From Clostridia bacterium (GTDB lineage: Bacteria > Bacillota > TC1 > UBA5767), in the NCBI GenBank assembly GCA_030625965.1, contig DAOUPV010000008.1, forward strand, positions 1-52,132: DNA of 52,132 nucleotides, in the 5' to 3' direction. Made by a program: the position numbers and the translations under genes. Under the pieces are notes generated by a model that did not search any database, was not told the origin of the DNA, and saw only the letters and a program-made list of their open reading frames with translations. This document shows positions 8,830-15,757 of this stretch, in pieces (position 1 is the stretch's first letter; the number at the start of each line of letters is the position of its first letter).

Positions 8830-9164
8830 AATGAAGTTACGTGAAGGAATTAGATTCCCCAGACTGCGGACAAAGGGAGAGGGGAAGGGCGAAATTGTTG
8901 ATGGAATAGTTGCCGAGAATGCGATAAGATAAGGCGTTTGCAAAGATGCTTATAAGGGAAACGAGATATTCACAAACAGCTTAGAAACTGACCATTCAGA
9001 GTATGGCTATATCTGGAAATTGTACCGATACGATTTATCGAAATGCTTAGCATCCAGATCGTTGTGGTTTTTGCCAAGTATGAATTGGGCCGGATAAATG
9101 GGAGTCCAAGAATTTATCGTGGGAAGCCTAGGTCAGTAGCAAAGGTACGAGAGTTACATATGAA
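8830..9164. other. gene-free stretch upstream of pdxS
   Basis: No supported gene. The only thing I see is the operator-like TTGTACCGATACGA at 9020-9033, one mismatch from a perfect TTGTA-N4-TACAA palindrome. It could mark where a divergent regulator or transporter gene once stood. Confidence 0.4.
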
Positions 9165-9209
9165 AAAGAAGAGCTGCACCCAACATAAATACGGGATGCG
9201 GCTCTTCTT
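9165..9209 (-). terminator. terminator of the cblT-cblS operon
   Basis: A long hairpin (AAGAAGAGC / GCTCTTCTT, extended by an imperfect GCA/TGC region) followed on the minus strand by CTTCTTTTTC, shortly after the stop of the kinase gene. Confidence 0.75.
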
Positions 9210-9218
9210 TACTTGTTA

Positions 9219-9914
9219 TCAGCCGACCAGGTCGAGGAAGGATATACGATTGCTGAACCGTTCATGGAGCCGGTCTTTGGCCTCCGGTAGGTAGCCAACG
9301 ATGAGGCAACTGCTGGGACCGGCGGATTTGTCCAAGTCAAGGGTAGCGTCACCGGTGGCAATGCTTTTTTGGAAATGGGTCTCGAATTCCTGGCGAATGC
9401 CCCGGGAGCCGACGGGAAGCATCTCGCCGATAGCTGGATCTTGGCGCAAGGCCAGACATTCCTCCAAGCTGACGCTCTGATACTCATTTCCCAGCAGTTC
9501 TTGGCCGACCAGTGGTATGCCGACTACGGCGAACTCCTGGCATGTAGGTTTTTCAGTAGCATTCCCAATTTCACCGAGTATGGTGATTCCGACGGATGTC
9601 TGTTCTGCAGGGTAATTCTTTTCGCTGCTACCGATATGTGGTGGATCTACGAGTCCGATCTGGCTGAAAGCCTCCTCGATTCCAGCCTGCAGTTCGCTCC
9701 AGTGGTCGGGGAAGCTACTGTTCAGGGTGTAGGCCAACGGTGTAGCTCCGACTGAAATCAGCTCCATCAGGACCACGCGGGCCAGGTAGAAGGATGTGAT
9801 CGCATAAGACGCTTCAACGAGGTCCTTCTCCTGCATACCGATGCAGCTGCTACAGTCCGTAGCCAGGACCAGCGAACCGATCTCCTGAGGCAGATAAAGT
9901 AGGTCCCTAGGCAT
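9219..9914 (-). CDS. cblS: probable alpha-ribazole kinase (CblS-type, AIR-synthase-like)
   Basis: Predicted to phosphorylate imported alpha-ribazole, so that the lower ligand of cobalamin can be salvaged. The 231-aa protein shows an AIR-synthase/ThiL-like pattern: an early DCSSCIG segment, a central GITILGEIGN segment and a C-terminal GDATLDLDKSAGPSSCLIVGYLPEAKDRL stretch (split here: GDATLDLDKSAG then PSSCLIVGYLP). No strong sequence signature proves the substrate. The call rests on position: it overlaps the preceding ECF S-component gene by 8 nt, and both sit behind a cobalamin riboswitch, which is the CblT-CblS arrangement known from Firmicutes. Confidence 0.78.
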   Translation of the reverse strand: MPRDLLYLPQEIGSLVLATDCSSCIGMQEKDLVEASYAITSFYLARVVLMELISVGATPLAYTLNSSFPDHWSELQAGIEEAFSQIGLVDPPHIGSSEKNYPAEQTSVGITILGEIGNATEKPTCQEFAVVGIPLVGQELLGNEYQSVSLEECLALRQDPAIGEMLPVGSRGIRQEFETHFQKSIATGDATLDLDKSAGPSSCLIVGYLPEAKDRLHERFSNRISFLDLVG

Positions 9915-10377
9915 GCTTCACATACCGTAGCACTAATGTGGCCAGCAGTAGGTTGACTAAAGCGCCGATGGTCAGGGGCACGATCATGGCGTAAAAGAAG
10001 CCCCAACCATATAGCGGGCTCAGCAGAGCCAATGACAGCGGTGCGTTAATGATGGCTGCGATCAAGATGGCGATGATCTTATTGCGTTTGAAGAAGTATC
10101 CGAAGCCGACCATAGACAAGCCCATGAGCAGGGCAATCAGCAGGTGGACCGGGATGGTCAGGGGGAAGCCGCCGCTTAAAGCGGTAGTCAGATGGCCCAA
10201 TGCACCGATGATGGCTCCTGGCCAGAGACCCAACAGTACTGCGCCAACGAAGCCAGGCAGGGAGTCTAAGGCGACTGTACCAACGGGGGAAGGAATCTTG
10301 ATGAGAGAGCCTACGACGCTGAGTGCGATGAGTAATGCGATTTTGATCATAGTGTATAAGTTGCTTTTGTTATTCAT
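9907..10377 (-). CDS. cblT: probable alpha-ribazole ECF transporter S component (CblT-type)
   Basis: Substrate-capture membrane protein (156 aa, about five to six membrane segments). It has the look of ECF S components: a short basic start, then hydrophobic helices with SLPGFVGAVLLGLWPGAIIG and the ALSGGFPL loop. It would use shared ECF ATPases and T protein encoded elsewhere. A GAGGAGAAAACC site precedes the ATG. Control by an upstream cobalamin riboswitch and overlap with the cblS-like gene support alpha-ribazole as substrate. The pair is expected to be shut off when cobalamin is plentiful. Confidence 0.8.
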   Translation of the reverse strand: MNNKSNLYTMIKIALLIALSVVGSLIKIPSPVGTVALDSLPGFVGAVLLGLWPGAIIGALGHLTTALSGGFPLTIPVHLLIALLMGLSMVGFGYFFKRNKIIAILIAAIINAPLSLALLSPLYGWGFFYAMIVPLTIGALVNLLLATLVLRYVKHA

Positions 10378-10458
10378 GGTTTTCTCCTCTTAATAAATAG
10401 ATTTTGAATGAATGATTGGTCCTCGAGCGGTCGATTCTCACCTCCGAAACACAAAAAA

Positions 10459-10486
10459 AGTCCACGCCAAATAATGGCGTGAACTT
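10459..10486 (-). terminator. riboswitch-controlled terminator of cblT-cblS
   Basis: On the minus strand, AAGTTCACGCC / GGCGTGGACTT forms an 11-bp stem (one wobble pair) followed by TTTTTTTG. It lies at the 3' end of the cobalamin riboswitch and about 80 nt before cblT. Confidence 0.85.
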
Positions 10487-10489
10487 TCC

Positions 10490-10690
10490 ATCGCTCACGT
10501 AGACGAACTATGCAACGAAATTCGTTTGCAACCTAGGCAGGTCTCCTGACTCAGATTTAACACTCTTGCCCCCTTCCCTCAAGATGAAGTGGTTGTGGCA
10601 AGAAATCCTCTGTTACAGTGGCGGGCCCGTCCGGGATTTTCACCCGGTTCCCTATTCTCCCCCTGCGGGGCACCTAGGCTGTTATGTTTT
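10490..10690 (-). ncRNA. cobalamin riboswitch
   Basis: The minus strand carries the B12 box GCCACTGTAACAG (complement of 10610-10622), the preceding GGGAACCGGGTGAAAATCCC block, and the peripheral GAGTCAGGAGACCTGCC near 10540. The aptamer is followed by an intrinsic terminator, so cobalamin binding should stop transcription of cblT-cblS. Confidence 0.95.
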
Positions 10691-10693
10691 TTC

Positions 10694-10722
10694 ATTCTAA
10701 CCTAAAAATTGGGATGGTTCAA
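10694..10722 (-). promoter_or_regulatory. promoter of the cobalamin riboswitch operon
   Basis: On the minus strand, TTGAAC (10722-10717) and TAGAAT (10699-10694) are 17 nt apart, just upstream of the aptamer. Confidence 0.65.
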
Positions 10723-10847
10723 TTTAAACATAAAAACTGTAGCAATAGGTGACTGGTTGATTAAGAGGTATTTGTAGAATTGAGGATTTTGAGAGGAATT
10801 CTACCGGTCGGAGTATAATATGTAATATCATAGACAAGGAGGTTGTC

Positions 10848-11330
10848 ATGAAAGACAGCTTTAAAGGGAACATCCATAAGATCCGGTTGGAAGACAGTTT
10901 GCTGCTTCATGACGTTTTGGACTTTGTAAGGAAAACTTTTATGCAATCCACAGCCCAAGATTATGAGGAACGAGGTATAGAGACATTTCTGGATTTCATC
11001 CGTGTGGAGAATAGCAGTAAGCAGATGCGAAGCGGAAGATTTAGTATGTGGTACTTCCGCATGGCGGGTGAGATTCGTGGCATGATCGGTGTCCGGGAAC
11101 GCAAGCACGTATCCTTGCTCTTTGTGGATGAAGATTTTCGTGGACGGGGTATTGCGCGCAGTCTGTTCACCAGGGCTATGCTAGAGGAGGTACCTGGTGA
11201 GGAAATCACTGTCCATTCCAGTCCTTACGCCGTACTTGTCTATCAGGCGTTGGGATTTGAAGTGTTGGAGGAAGAGAAGGTCGAGGATGGTATACGATAC
11301 ATTCCGATGTGTTACAAGGGAAAGAGGTAG
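10848..11330 (+). CDS. GNAT-family N-acetyltransferase
   Basis: Acetyl-CoA-dependent acyltransferase of unknown substrate (160 aa). The acetyl-CoA-binding motif A is clear: LLFVDEDFRGRGIARSLF (about residues 86-103) with the RGRGIA loop, followed by the C-terminal YAVLVYQALGFEV segment typical of GNATs. AAGGAGGTTGTC precedes the ATG. It is 9 nt upstream of a TraX-family gene and probably co-transcribed. A TATAAT at 10814-10819 may be its -10 box, but the -35 spacing is poor. Confidence 0.88.
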   Translation: MKDSFKGNIHKIRLEDSLLLHDVLDFVRKTFMQSTAQDYEERGIETFLDFIRVENSSKQMRSGRFSMWYFRMAGEIRGMIGVRERKHVSLLFVDEDFRGRGIARSLFTRAMLEEVPGEEITVHSSPYAVLVYQALGFEVLEEEKVEDGIRYIPMCYKGKR

Positions 11331-11339
11331 AAAACACTT

Positions 11340-12038
11340 ATGAAAACGATGAGATGGAACGCCACCCAGCTTAAATTGCTGATGGCTTTTCTGATGGTAT
11401 TGGACCATATATATGAATTCATTCCTGGAGCACCCATCTGGTTGACCTATTTGGGACGATTGGTAGCACCTGTATTTTATTTCCTACTGGTTGAGAGTTA
11501 CCACTATACACGCAACCGGGTCAAACTGATTGGACGGCTTTACCTGTTCGGCCTGTTGATGCTGGCCGGCAATCTGTTGCTGACCAGGTTGATGCCCAGC
11601 ACGATAGGTATTCCCAACAACATCCTGCTCAACATGGCACTGGGCCTGACGTTTTTGGAATGTCTGGAACGCTTACGGGCGGCGACGGAACGCCGTAGGA
11701 TGGTTGTGCTGGCCATAAGCCTGCTATTCGCCTTGGGGCTGATATCCTTTACAGAGGGCAACTATTTCACATTGGCTCTCATATTAATCTTCCACTATCT
11801 GAGGGAGAGACCCATCAAGAGGGATCTGCTCTACGGACTGATATCCGTATCCATGCTCGGACTGGATTTTTCCTATGCCTCTCTGTTCCTCTACCGCTAT
11901 CAGTGGATGATGATTTTTTCCGTCGTCTTCTTCCGCATCTACAATGGTGAGCGGGGCCGGGGCCTAAAATACGGATTCTATCTGTTTTACCCTGGACACA
12001 TTTGGCTGCTGTATGTAATCGGTTATTTGATGCGGTAA
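11340..12038 (+). CDS. TraX-family membrane protein
   Basis: Integral membrane protein of 232 aa with about seven to eight hydrophobic segments. The N-terminus (WNATQLKLLMAFLMVLDHI) and the ending FYLFYPGHIWLLYVIGYL match the TraX family (PF05857), named for an acetyltransferase acting on F-pilin but widespread in Firmicutes chromosomes with unproven roles. Being right behind a GNAT gene hints at a shared acylation role; that is only a suggestion. Confidence 0.85.
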   Translation: MKTMRWNATQLKLLMAFLMVLDHIYEFIPGAPIWLTYLGRLVAPVFYFLLVESYHYTRNRVKLIGRLYLFGLLMLAGNLLLTRLMPSTIGIPNNILLNMALGLTFLECLERLRAATERRRMVVLAISLLFALGLISFTEGNYFTLALILIFHYLRERPIKRDLLYGLISVSMLGLDFSYASLFLYRYQWMMIFSVVFFRIYNGERGRGLKYGFYLFYPGHIWLLYVIGYLMR

Positions 12039-12051
12039 GGTGAGCCTAGTA

Positions 12052-12414
12052 TTAACGGTTCCGCATCAGGAAAAACAGGAACAGATCGGCAAAACCGATG
12101 AGTAGAAGCGTGGCGGCGATAAGCCAGGAGGAGAGTTCGGCATAGTAGCCGGTCGCATTGATTGTGGAGTAGACGAGCATGCCGCATGTGAAGGCGTAGC
12201 AGAGGAGCGCACGTTTGTTTTCTCGCAACCACAGGATGCCGCTTGCGATGAGTAGCAAAGCCAGTATGAACTCGGAACCCATGTGCATGGAGATGCGAAG
12301 AGGTTCTGATCTCAGTTCGCTGACTTGCCCGGCAGCGAGCAGCATCACCCAGAGCAGCGCGATCGAACATCCGGTGAATAGACAAAATATAGCGGTGATT
12401 CTACTGGTTTTCAT
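12052..12414 (-). CDS. small four-helix membrane protein of unknown function
   Basis: A 120-aa protein with four hydrophobic segments (about residues 7-28, 45-62, 70-88 and 96-116). I do not recognise a family. The ATG at 12414 follows CCGGAGGTAAT, a strong site, so it is very probably translated. It is convergent with the TraX gene and divergent from the c-di-GMP riboswitch locus. Confidence 0.75.
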   Translation of the reverse strand: MKTSRITAIFCLFTGCSIALLWVMLLAAGQVSELRSEPLRISMHMGSEFILALLLIASGILWLRENKRALLCYAFTCGMLVYSTINATGYYAELSSWLIAATLLLIGFADLFLFFLMRNR

Positions 12415-12497
12415 ATTACCTCCGGGAAACAGATTTATGTAAGTTGTAATTCTATTTTACGAGGAAGATGCTGAATCATAATTCTTAGATAGAATAT

Positions 12498-12526
12498 TTG
12501 ACAGAAAGTTATAACTGCTATATAAT
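12498..12526 (+). promoter_or_regulatory. consensus promoter of the c-di-GMP riboswitch locus
   Basis: TTGACA and TATAAT are both perfect and 17 nt apart, predicting very strong transcription into the first riboswitch. Confidence 0.9.
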
Positions 12527-12552
12527 TTCTATACTAAGTATAAAAGACAAAT

Positions 12553-12629
12553 GAAAAGGCAAACCTGATGAAAGTCGGGGACGCAAAACCACGGGCCTAC
12601 GGGAAACTACGGTAGCCGGGTTACCGAAA
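12553..12629 (+). ncRNA. c-di-GMP-I (GEMM) riboswitch, first copy
   Basis: The core AAAGGCAAACCTG, GAAAGTCGGGGACGCAAAACC, ACGGGCCTAC and GGTAGCCGGGTTACCGA matches the GEMM-I aptamer, including the GACGCAAA junction and the GNRA-type GAAA loop. The next hairpin with a T run (12646-12677) is the likely output. Confidence 0.96.
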
Positions 12630-12645
12630 TGAGTATGCACTACCA

Positions 12646-12677
12646 CTCTATTGGTAATCCAATAGGGTTATTTTTTT
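12646..12677 (+). terminator. terminator of first c-di-GMP riboswitch
   Basis: CTCTATTGG / CCAATAGGG with a TAAT loop and a tail GTTATTTTTTT. It is placed to be the riboswitch expression platform. Confidence 0.85.
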
Positions 12678-12688
12678 GAGGAGGCATC

Positions 12689-12748
12689 ATGGTAGCGTTA
12701 AAGCAGACAGTAATGATTCTGGTGTGGAAGATCTGCACCGGGAGCTAA
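12689..12748 (+). pseudogene. tiny ORF 1, probable decayed N-terminus of a secreted protein
   Basis: A 19-codon ORF (MVALKQTVMILVWKICTGS) behind GAGGAGG at good spacing, directly after the first riboswitch terminator. Its start resembles the signal peptide of the large downstream protein (MRALMQAVMILMMLAGI). Either a decayed duplicate truncated early or a real short hydrophobic peptide. No family known. Confidence 0.5.
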
Positions 12749-12796
12749 AGGGCATAAGCAATCGCATTCTGACAAGAAAAATTGAGAAACTACAAT

Positions 12797-12873
12797 CGAA
12801 AAAGGCAAACCCGATGAAAGTCGGGGACGCAAAGCCACGGGCCTACGGGAAAGCTAAGGTAGCCGGGTTACCG
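12797..12873 (+). ncRNA. c-di-GMP-I (GEMM) riboswitch, second copy
   Basis: A second aptamer nearly identical to the first (AAAGGCAAACCCG, GAAAGTCGGGGACGCAAAGCC, ACGGGCCTAC, GGTAGCCGGGTTACCGA). It lies about 245 nt downstream of copy one, with an ORF between them, so this is duplication of a whole unit rather than a tandem aptamer in one leader. Confidence 0.96.
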
Positions 12874-12892
12874 AAATGAGTGAGAATCCTTG

Positions 12893-12923
12893 ACTCTATT
12901 GGTAATCCAATGGAGTTATTTTT
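12893..12923 (+). terminator. terminator of second c-di-GMP riboswitch
   Basis: A perfect-length hairpin ACTCTATTGG / CCAATGGAGT (one wobble) with a TAAT loop, followed by TATTTTTA. Confidence 0.85.
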
Positions 12924-12936
12924 ATGGGAGGATACT

Positions 12937-13005
12937 ATGAAAACATTTAAACAGAGAGTTTTGATCCTAGTTTGGAAGCTCAGTACAAGAACAAACAGAG
13001 CATAA
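12937..13005 (+). pseudogene. tiny ORF 2, probable decayed N-terminus
   Basis: A 22-codon ORF (MKTFKQRVLILVWKLSTRTNRA, read as two parts MKTFKQRVLILVWK and LSTRTNRA) after GGGAGGATACT. It aligns with tiny ORF 1 (xKQxVxILVWK) and sits at the same distance from its riboswitch, confirming unit duplication. Probably a degenerate copy; a leader-peptide role is possible. Confidence 0.5.
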
Positions 13006-13049
13006 GCATAATGCCTAGACGTTTGGTGTAGAAACGAAGGAGGCAAAAC

Positions 13050-13169
13050 ATGTTTATCTTGATGAGGGGCATAATGATTCTGATGATCTTTGCAGGTATG
13101 CTGTATATGCCATTGGCCGTCTTTGCGATGGAAAAAGAAGATGATGAAGCTGCTACACCAACAGTGTAG
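13050..13169 (+). pseudogene. tiny ORF 3, truncated copy of the secreted protein
   Basis: A 39-codon ORF behind GAAGGAGGCAAAAC. It encodes a full signal peptide ending MPLAVFA, followed by an acidic stretch (MEKEDDEAATPTV) and a stop. The same signal peptide, LxMPLAVFA then acidic residues, opens the intact gene that starts at 13245, so this is very likely a truncated paralogue. No riboswitch precedes this copy. Confidence 0.6.
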
Positions 13170-13244
13170 CGTGATAGCTTAGCATAATAGATAACAATGA
13201 AGATTTCAGTGTTGAATGATTTAGTCAATGAACTAGGGGGAATT

Positions 13245-14297
13245 ATGAGAGCTTTGATGCAAGCAGTGATGATTTTGATGATGTTAGCAGGTATACTGAC
13301 TATGCCGTTGGCCGTCTTTGCAGTGGAAGACAGCGGAGATGATCCAGTAGTGCAAACAGAAGATGAAAGCCCGAAAGCAACAAAAACCAAAAGCAACAAT
13401 GGCAAAGCTGTTGGTAAGATGAAGACAAAAAAAGTAGTGCCATATAAAGAGGAGATTCAGGCTTTGGAGAAAGAGATTGAATCCCTGCAGGAACAGCGTG
13501 AAGCAGCCATTGCTGCAGGTGATGAAGTATTGCTTGCGGAACTTGAGGAACAGATATCCGGTAAACAGAGCGATCTGGAAGCCATGAGGATTTTGAAAGA
13601 GGCGGAAAAGCTCGTCTGGAAGGGCGAGAAAGATGTCCTTGAAGCGGAAAAAGATGTACTCGAAGCCTTGAAGGAAGGCGTGGAAGCGGAGCTGGAAGCA
13701 TTAGAGGCGGACCTGATCGCAGCGGAAGAATCCGGTGATGAAGCCGCGATAGAAGCTCTGAAACTACAGATTCAGGACAAGAAGGCCGAGAAAGATGCCT
13801 ATAAGTTGCAAATTAAGGATAAGATTTTAGGTATGAAGGCTGTCATGAAAGGCCTGTATTCTTTAGAAGAAATTCAGGCGATAGAAGCCTTGGGAGAAAC
13901 ATTGGGCGAGCAAGAGGGAATCGATGTTCTGCCGTTCAACAATGTTTTTGTAAAGAACGGTTCCGTCAAATTTGACACCCCCCCTGTGATAAAGGACGGG
14001 AGATTGTTGATTCCCCTGCGTGCCCTCTCCACGGCCACAGGTGCTGATGTAAGCTGGAACGAAGCTACTGGAGAAATCACTATCGTCAAGGATGGCAACG
14101 TCATCGTGCTATCTTTGGGTGCGACAACCATGACCGTGAATGATGAGGTTCGCACGTTGGATGTACCTGCAGAACTGATGAACGGAAGAACTGTGGTTCC
14201 TGTCCGTTTCATCGTGGAAAACCTGGATCTTGAAGTGAATTGGGATGCGGATACTCAGACTGTAGAAGTGGATGCTGGTATGCCGGAAGCTGTCTAA
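13245..14297 (+). CDS. secreted coiled-coil protein with copper-amine-oxidase-like N-domain
   Basis: A 350-aa exported protein. It has a signal peptide (residues 1-26, ending PLAVFA), a Lys/Thr-rich linker, a long Glu/Lys/Ala heptad-rich coiled coil (about 60-200) and a C-terminal Cu_amine_oxidN1-type domain (about 235-345) with the repeated pattern DGRLLIPLRAL and NGRTVVPVRFI. In Firmicutes such domains occur in cell-surface proteins and do not imply amine oxidase activity. The ATG at 13245 follows AGGGGGAATT; an upstream in-frame ATG at 13197 would spoil the signal peptide. It is downstream of two c-di-GMP riboswitches, so expression probably follows c-di-GMP, consistent with a surface or biofilm role. 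Confidence 0.88.
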   Translation: MRALMQAVMILMMLAGILTMPLAVFAVEDSGDDPVVQTEDESPKATKTKSNNGKAVGKMKTKKVVPYKEEIQALEKEIESLQEQREAAIAAGDEVLLAELEEQISGKQSDLEAMRILKEAEKLVWKGEKDVLEAEKDVLEALKEGVEAELEALEADLIAAEESGDEAAIEALKLQIQDKKAEKDAYKLQIKDKILGMKAVMKGLYSLEEIQAIEALGETLGEQEGIDVLPFNNVFVKNGSVKFDTPPVIKDGRLLIPLRALSTATGADVSWNEATGEITIVKDGNVIVLSLGATTMTVNDEVRTLDVPAELMNGRTVVPVRFIVENLDLEVNWDADTQTVEVDAGMPEAV

Positions 14298-14325
14298 GAT
14301 GAGTACTGATTAATTGGATACAGAT

Positions 14326-14356
14326 AAACCGCAGGTTGCCCTGCGGTTTATTTTTA
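14326..14356. terminator. bidirectional terminator
   Basis: A perfect 10-bp stem AAACCGCAGG / CCTGCGGTTT with a 4-nt loop followed by ATTTTTAG. It separates the secreted protein gene from the convergent PLP-enzyme gene, overlapping the latter's stop. Confidence 0.85.
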
Positions 14357-15355
14357 GCTTTTAGCGAGATGGTTCTCGAGCGCGGTACGATTTTGATCTG
14401 CGAACAGAGCGGGACTGCCACCGGTATGTAGGAACAGTACTCGTGAGCCGGCGGGGATAGCGCCTTCCTCAATCTGGCGTAGCATGCTGTCAAAGGCTTT
14501 GCCGGTATAGCAGTAGTCAAGCAGGACACCTTCGCTTCTGGCCACCCGGACAACGGTCTCGATGGTCCTTTTATCAGGCTGGTTGTAGCCTGGACCAACG
14601 CTATTCATTGTGATATTAAGGTCTTCTCTGCGGATGTCCAAGCCAAGCGAAAACTGATTTATGGTTTCGTTGAGTAGTGACATTAGCGAATTCTGCAACA
14701 CATCCTTTTCGTTGGGAGCTGCCAATACGTTCATACCCAACACTTCGAAAGGATTTCCATGAAGCTTTGATCCGAGCAGAAGTCCGCCATAGGTGCCGCC
14801 GGTTCCGTAGGCGGTTACCAGGTAGTCGATTGTGCGATGCTGCTCTGTAAGCTGATTCTGGATTTCCTCCACTGCGTCCATATACCCTAGTAGCCCTAAA
14901 GGGGAGCTGCCTCCCAGGGGGATGGTGTAGACTGAATCCCCGCTTTGTTCCAGGTGTTGTCTGGTTTCTTCAATGGTTTCGTCCCAGCGTTCGGGAGTAG
15001 TGAAGACCAGATCAGCCCCGAATAGTTCATCAAGTATCAGATTGCCGGAATAACGCTCCGGTTCCTGGCCGACCAATACAAGCGTACAATCCATACCGTA
15101 CATCGCCGCGACGGTTGCCGTCAGCCTACCATGGTTGGTCTGTACACCACCGGTCGTCAACAATCTGGTGGCCCCTTGATCCTTGGCATCCTGAACCAGA
15201 TATGCTAGCTTACGGATCTTGTTGCCCCCCAGACCGATCCCGTTCAGGTCATCGCGCTTAATGCAGATGTCAACACCACATTGGTGAGAAATGGCTGGCA
15301 GGTCATGTATAGGGGTTTCCAATAATGGAAAATTGAAGTTTTTCATTTTTATCAT
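14354..15355 (-). CDS. D-cysteine desulfhydrase / ACC deaminase family PLP enzyme
   Basis: A 333-aa fold-type II PLP enzyme. The PLP Lys lies in GLGGNKIRKLAYL (about residues 40-52), with IKRDDLNGIGLGGNK before it and TTGGVQTNHGRLTA after it; ACTGGTYGGLLLG is the phosphate loop. Family members deaminate ACC or desulfurate D-cysteine; sequence alone does not decide, though D-cysteine desulfhydrase (DcyD) is the usual bacterial role. The ATG at 15355 is chosen because it follows GGAAGGAGAACATC. It is a lone gene divergent from the S-layer protein gene. Confidence 0.87.
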   Translation of the reverse strand: MIKMKNFNFPLLETPIHDLPAISHQCGVDICIKRDDLNGIGLGGNKIRKLAYLVQDAKDQGATRLLTTGGVQTNHGRLTATVAAMYGMDCTLVLVGQEPERYSGNLILDELFGADLVFTTPERWDETIEETRQHLEQSGDSVYTIPLGGSSPLGLLGYMDAVEEIQNQLTEQHRTIDYLVTAYGTGGTYGGLLLGSKLHGNPFEVLGMNVLAAPNEKDVLQNSLMSLLNETINQFSLGLDIRREDLNITMNSVGPGYNQPDKRTIETVVRVARSEGVLLDYCYTGKAFDSMLRQIEEGAIPAGSRVLFLHTGGSPALFADQNRTALENHLAKS

Positions 15356-15757
15356 GATGTTCTCCTTCCAGGGGCATTGTATCATTAATCATGCCAATTG
15401 AGGTCTGGAAATCTGCAGTAAAGAAGAAAATATGGTTATAAAAACGTAAACGATGCGGATATTGACAATACATACATTTTGACGGCAAAAACTTGCAATA
15501 ATCCCTTGTGTTTCAAGGCGCAAAAGAGTAGTATATAAAAGGAGTTTCATATAGAAATTATATGATTGATGCAGGGTTAAGTACAAGGGTTGAGAGCGAT
15601 GAGCTTTCTGATGCAGGAGATGTGGATTTTATTCAGGTCTCATTTTGTGCTTGACACCTTTTTTTTGTGGGCACGTATTCGATCTCCGGATCAAAGAAAA
15701 GGTATTAATTGAAGCAACGTCGAGTTGACAAATAACATAACTTAGAAGGAGTCACCA
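15356..15757. other. intergenic region upstream of the S-layer/EPS operon
   Basis: About 400 nt holding both divergent promoters. TTGACA boxes occur at 15462 and 15651 but lack a convincing -10 at 17 nt. I see no aptamer or inverted repeat here. Confidence 0.4.

Noticed and set aside
9369-9755. A 128-aa plus-strand ORF opposite the cblS-like gene
   Set aside because: Antisense shadow of a well-supported minus-strand gene with no ribosome site.
12676-12879. A 67-aa ORF overlapping tiny ORF 1 and the second riboswitch
   Set aside because: It runs through the aptamer in a different frame and ignores the strong ribosome site of tiny ORF 1; its residues simply translate riboswitch sequence.
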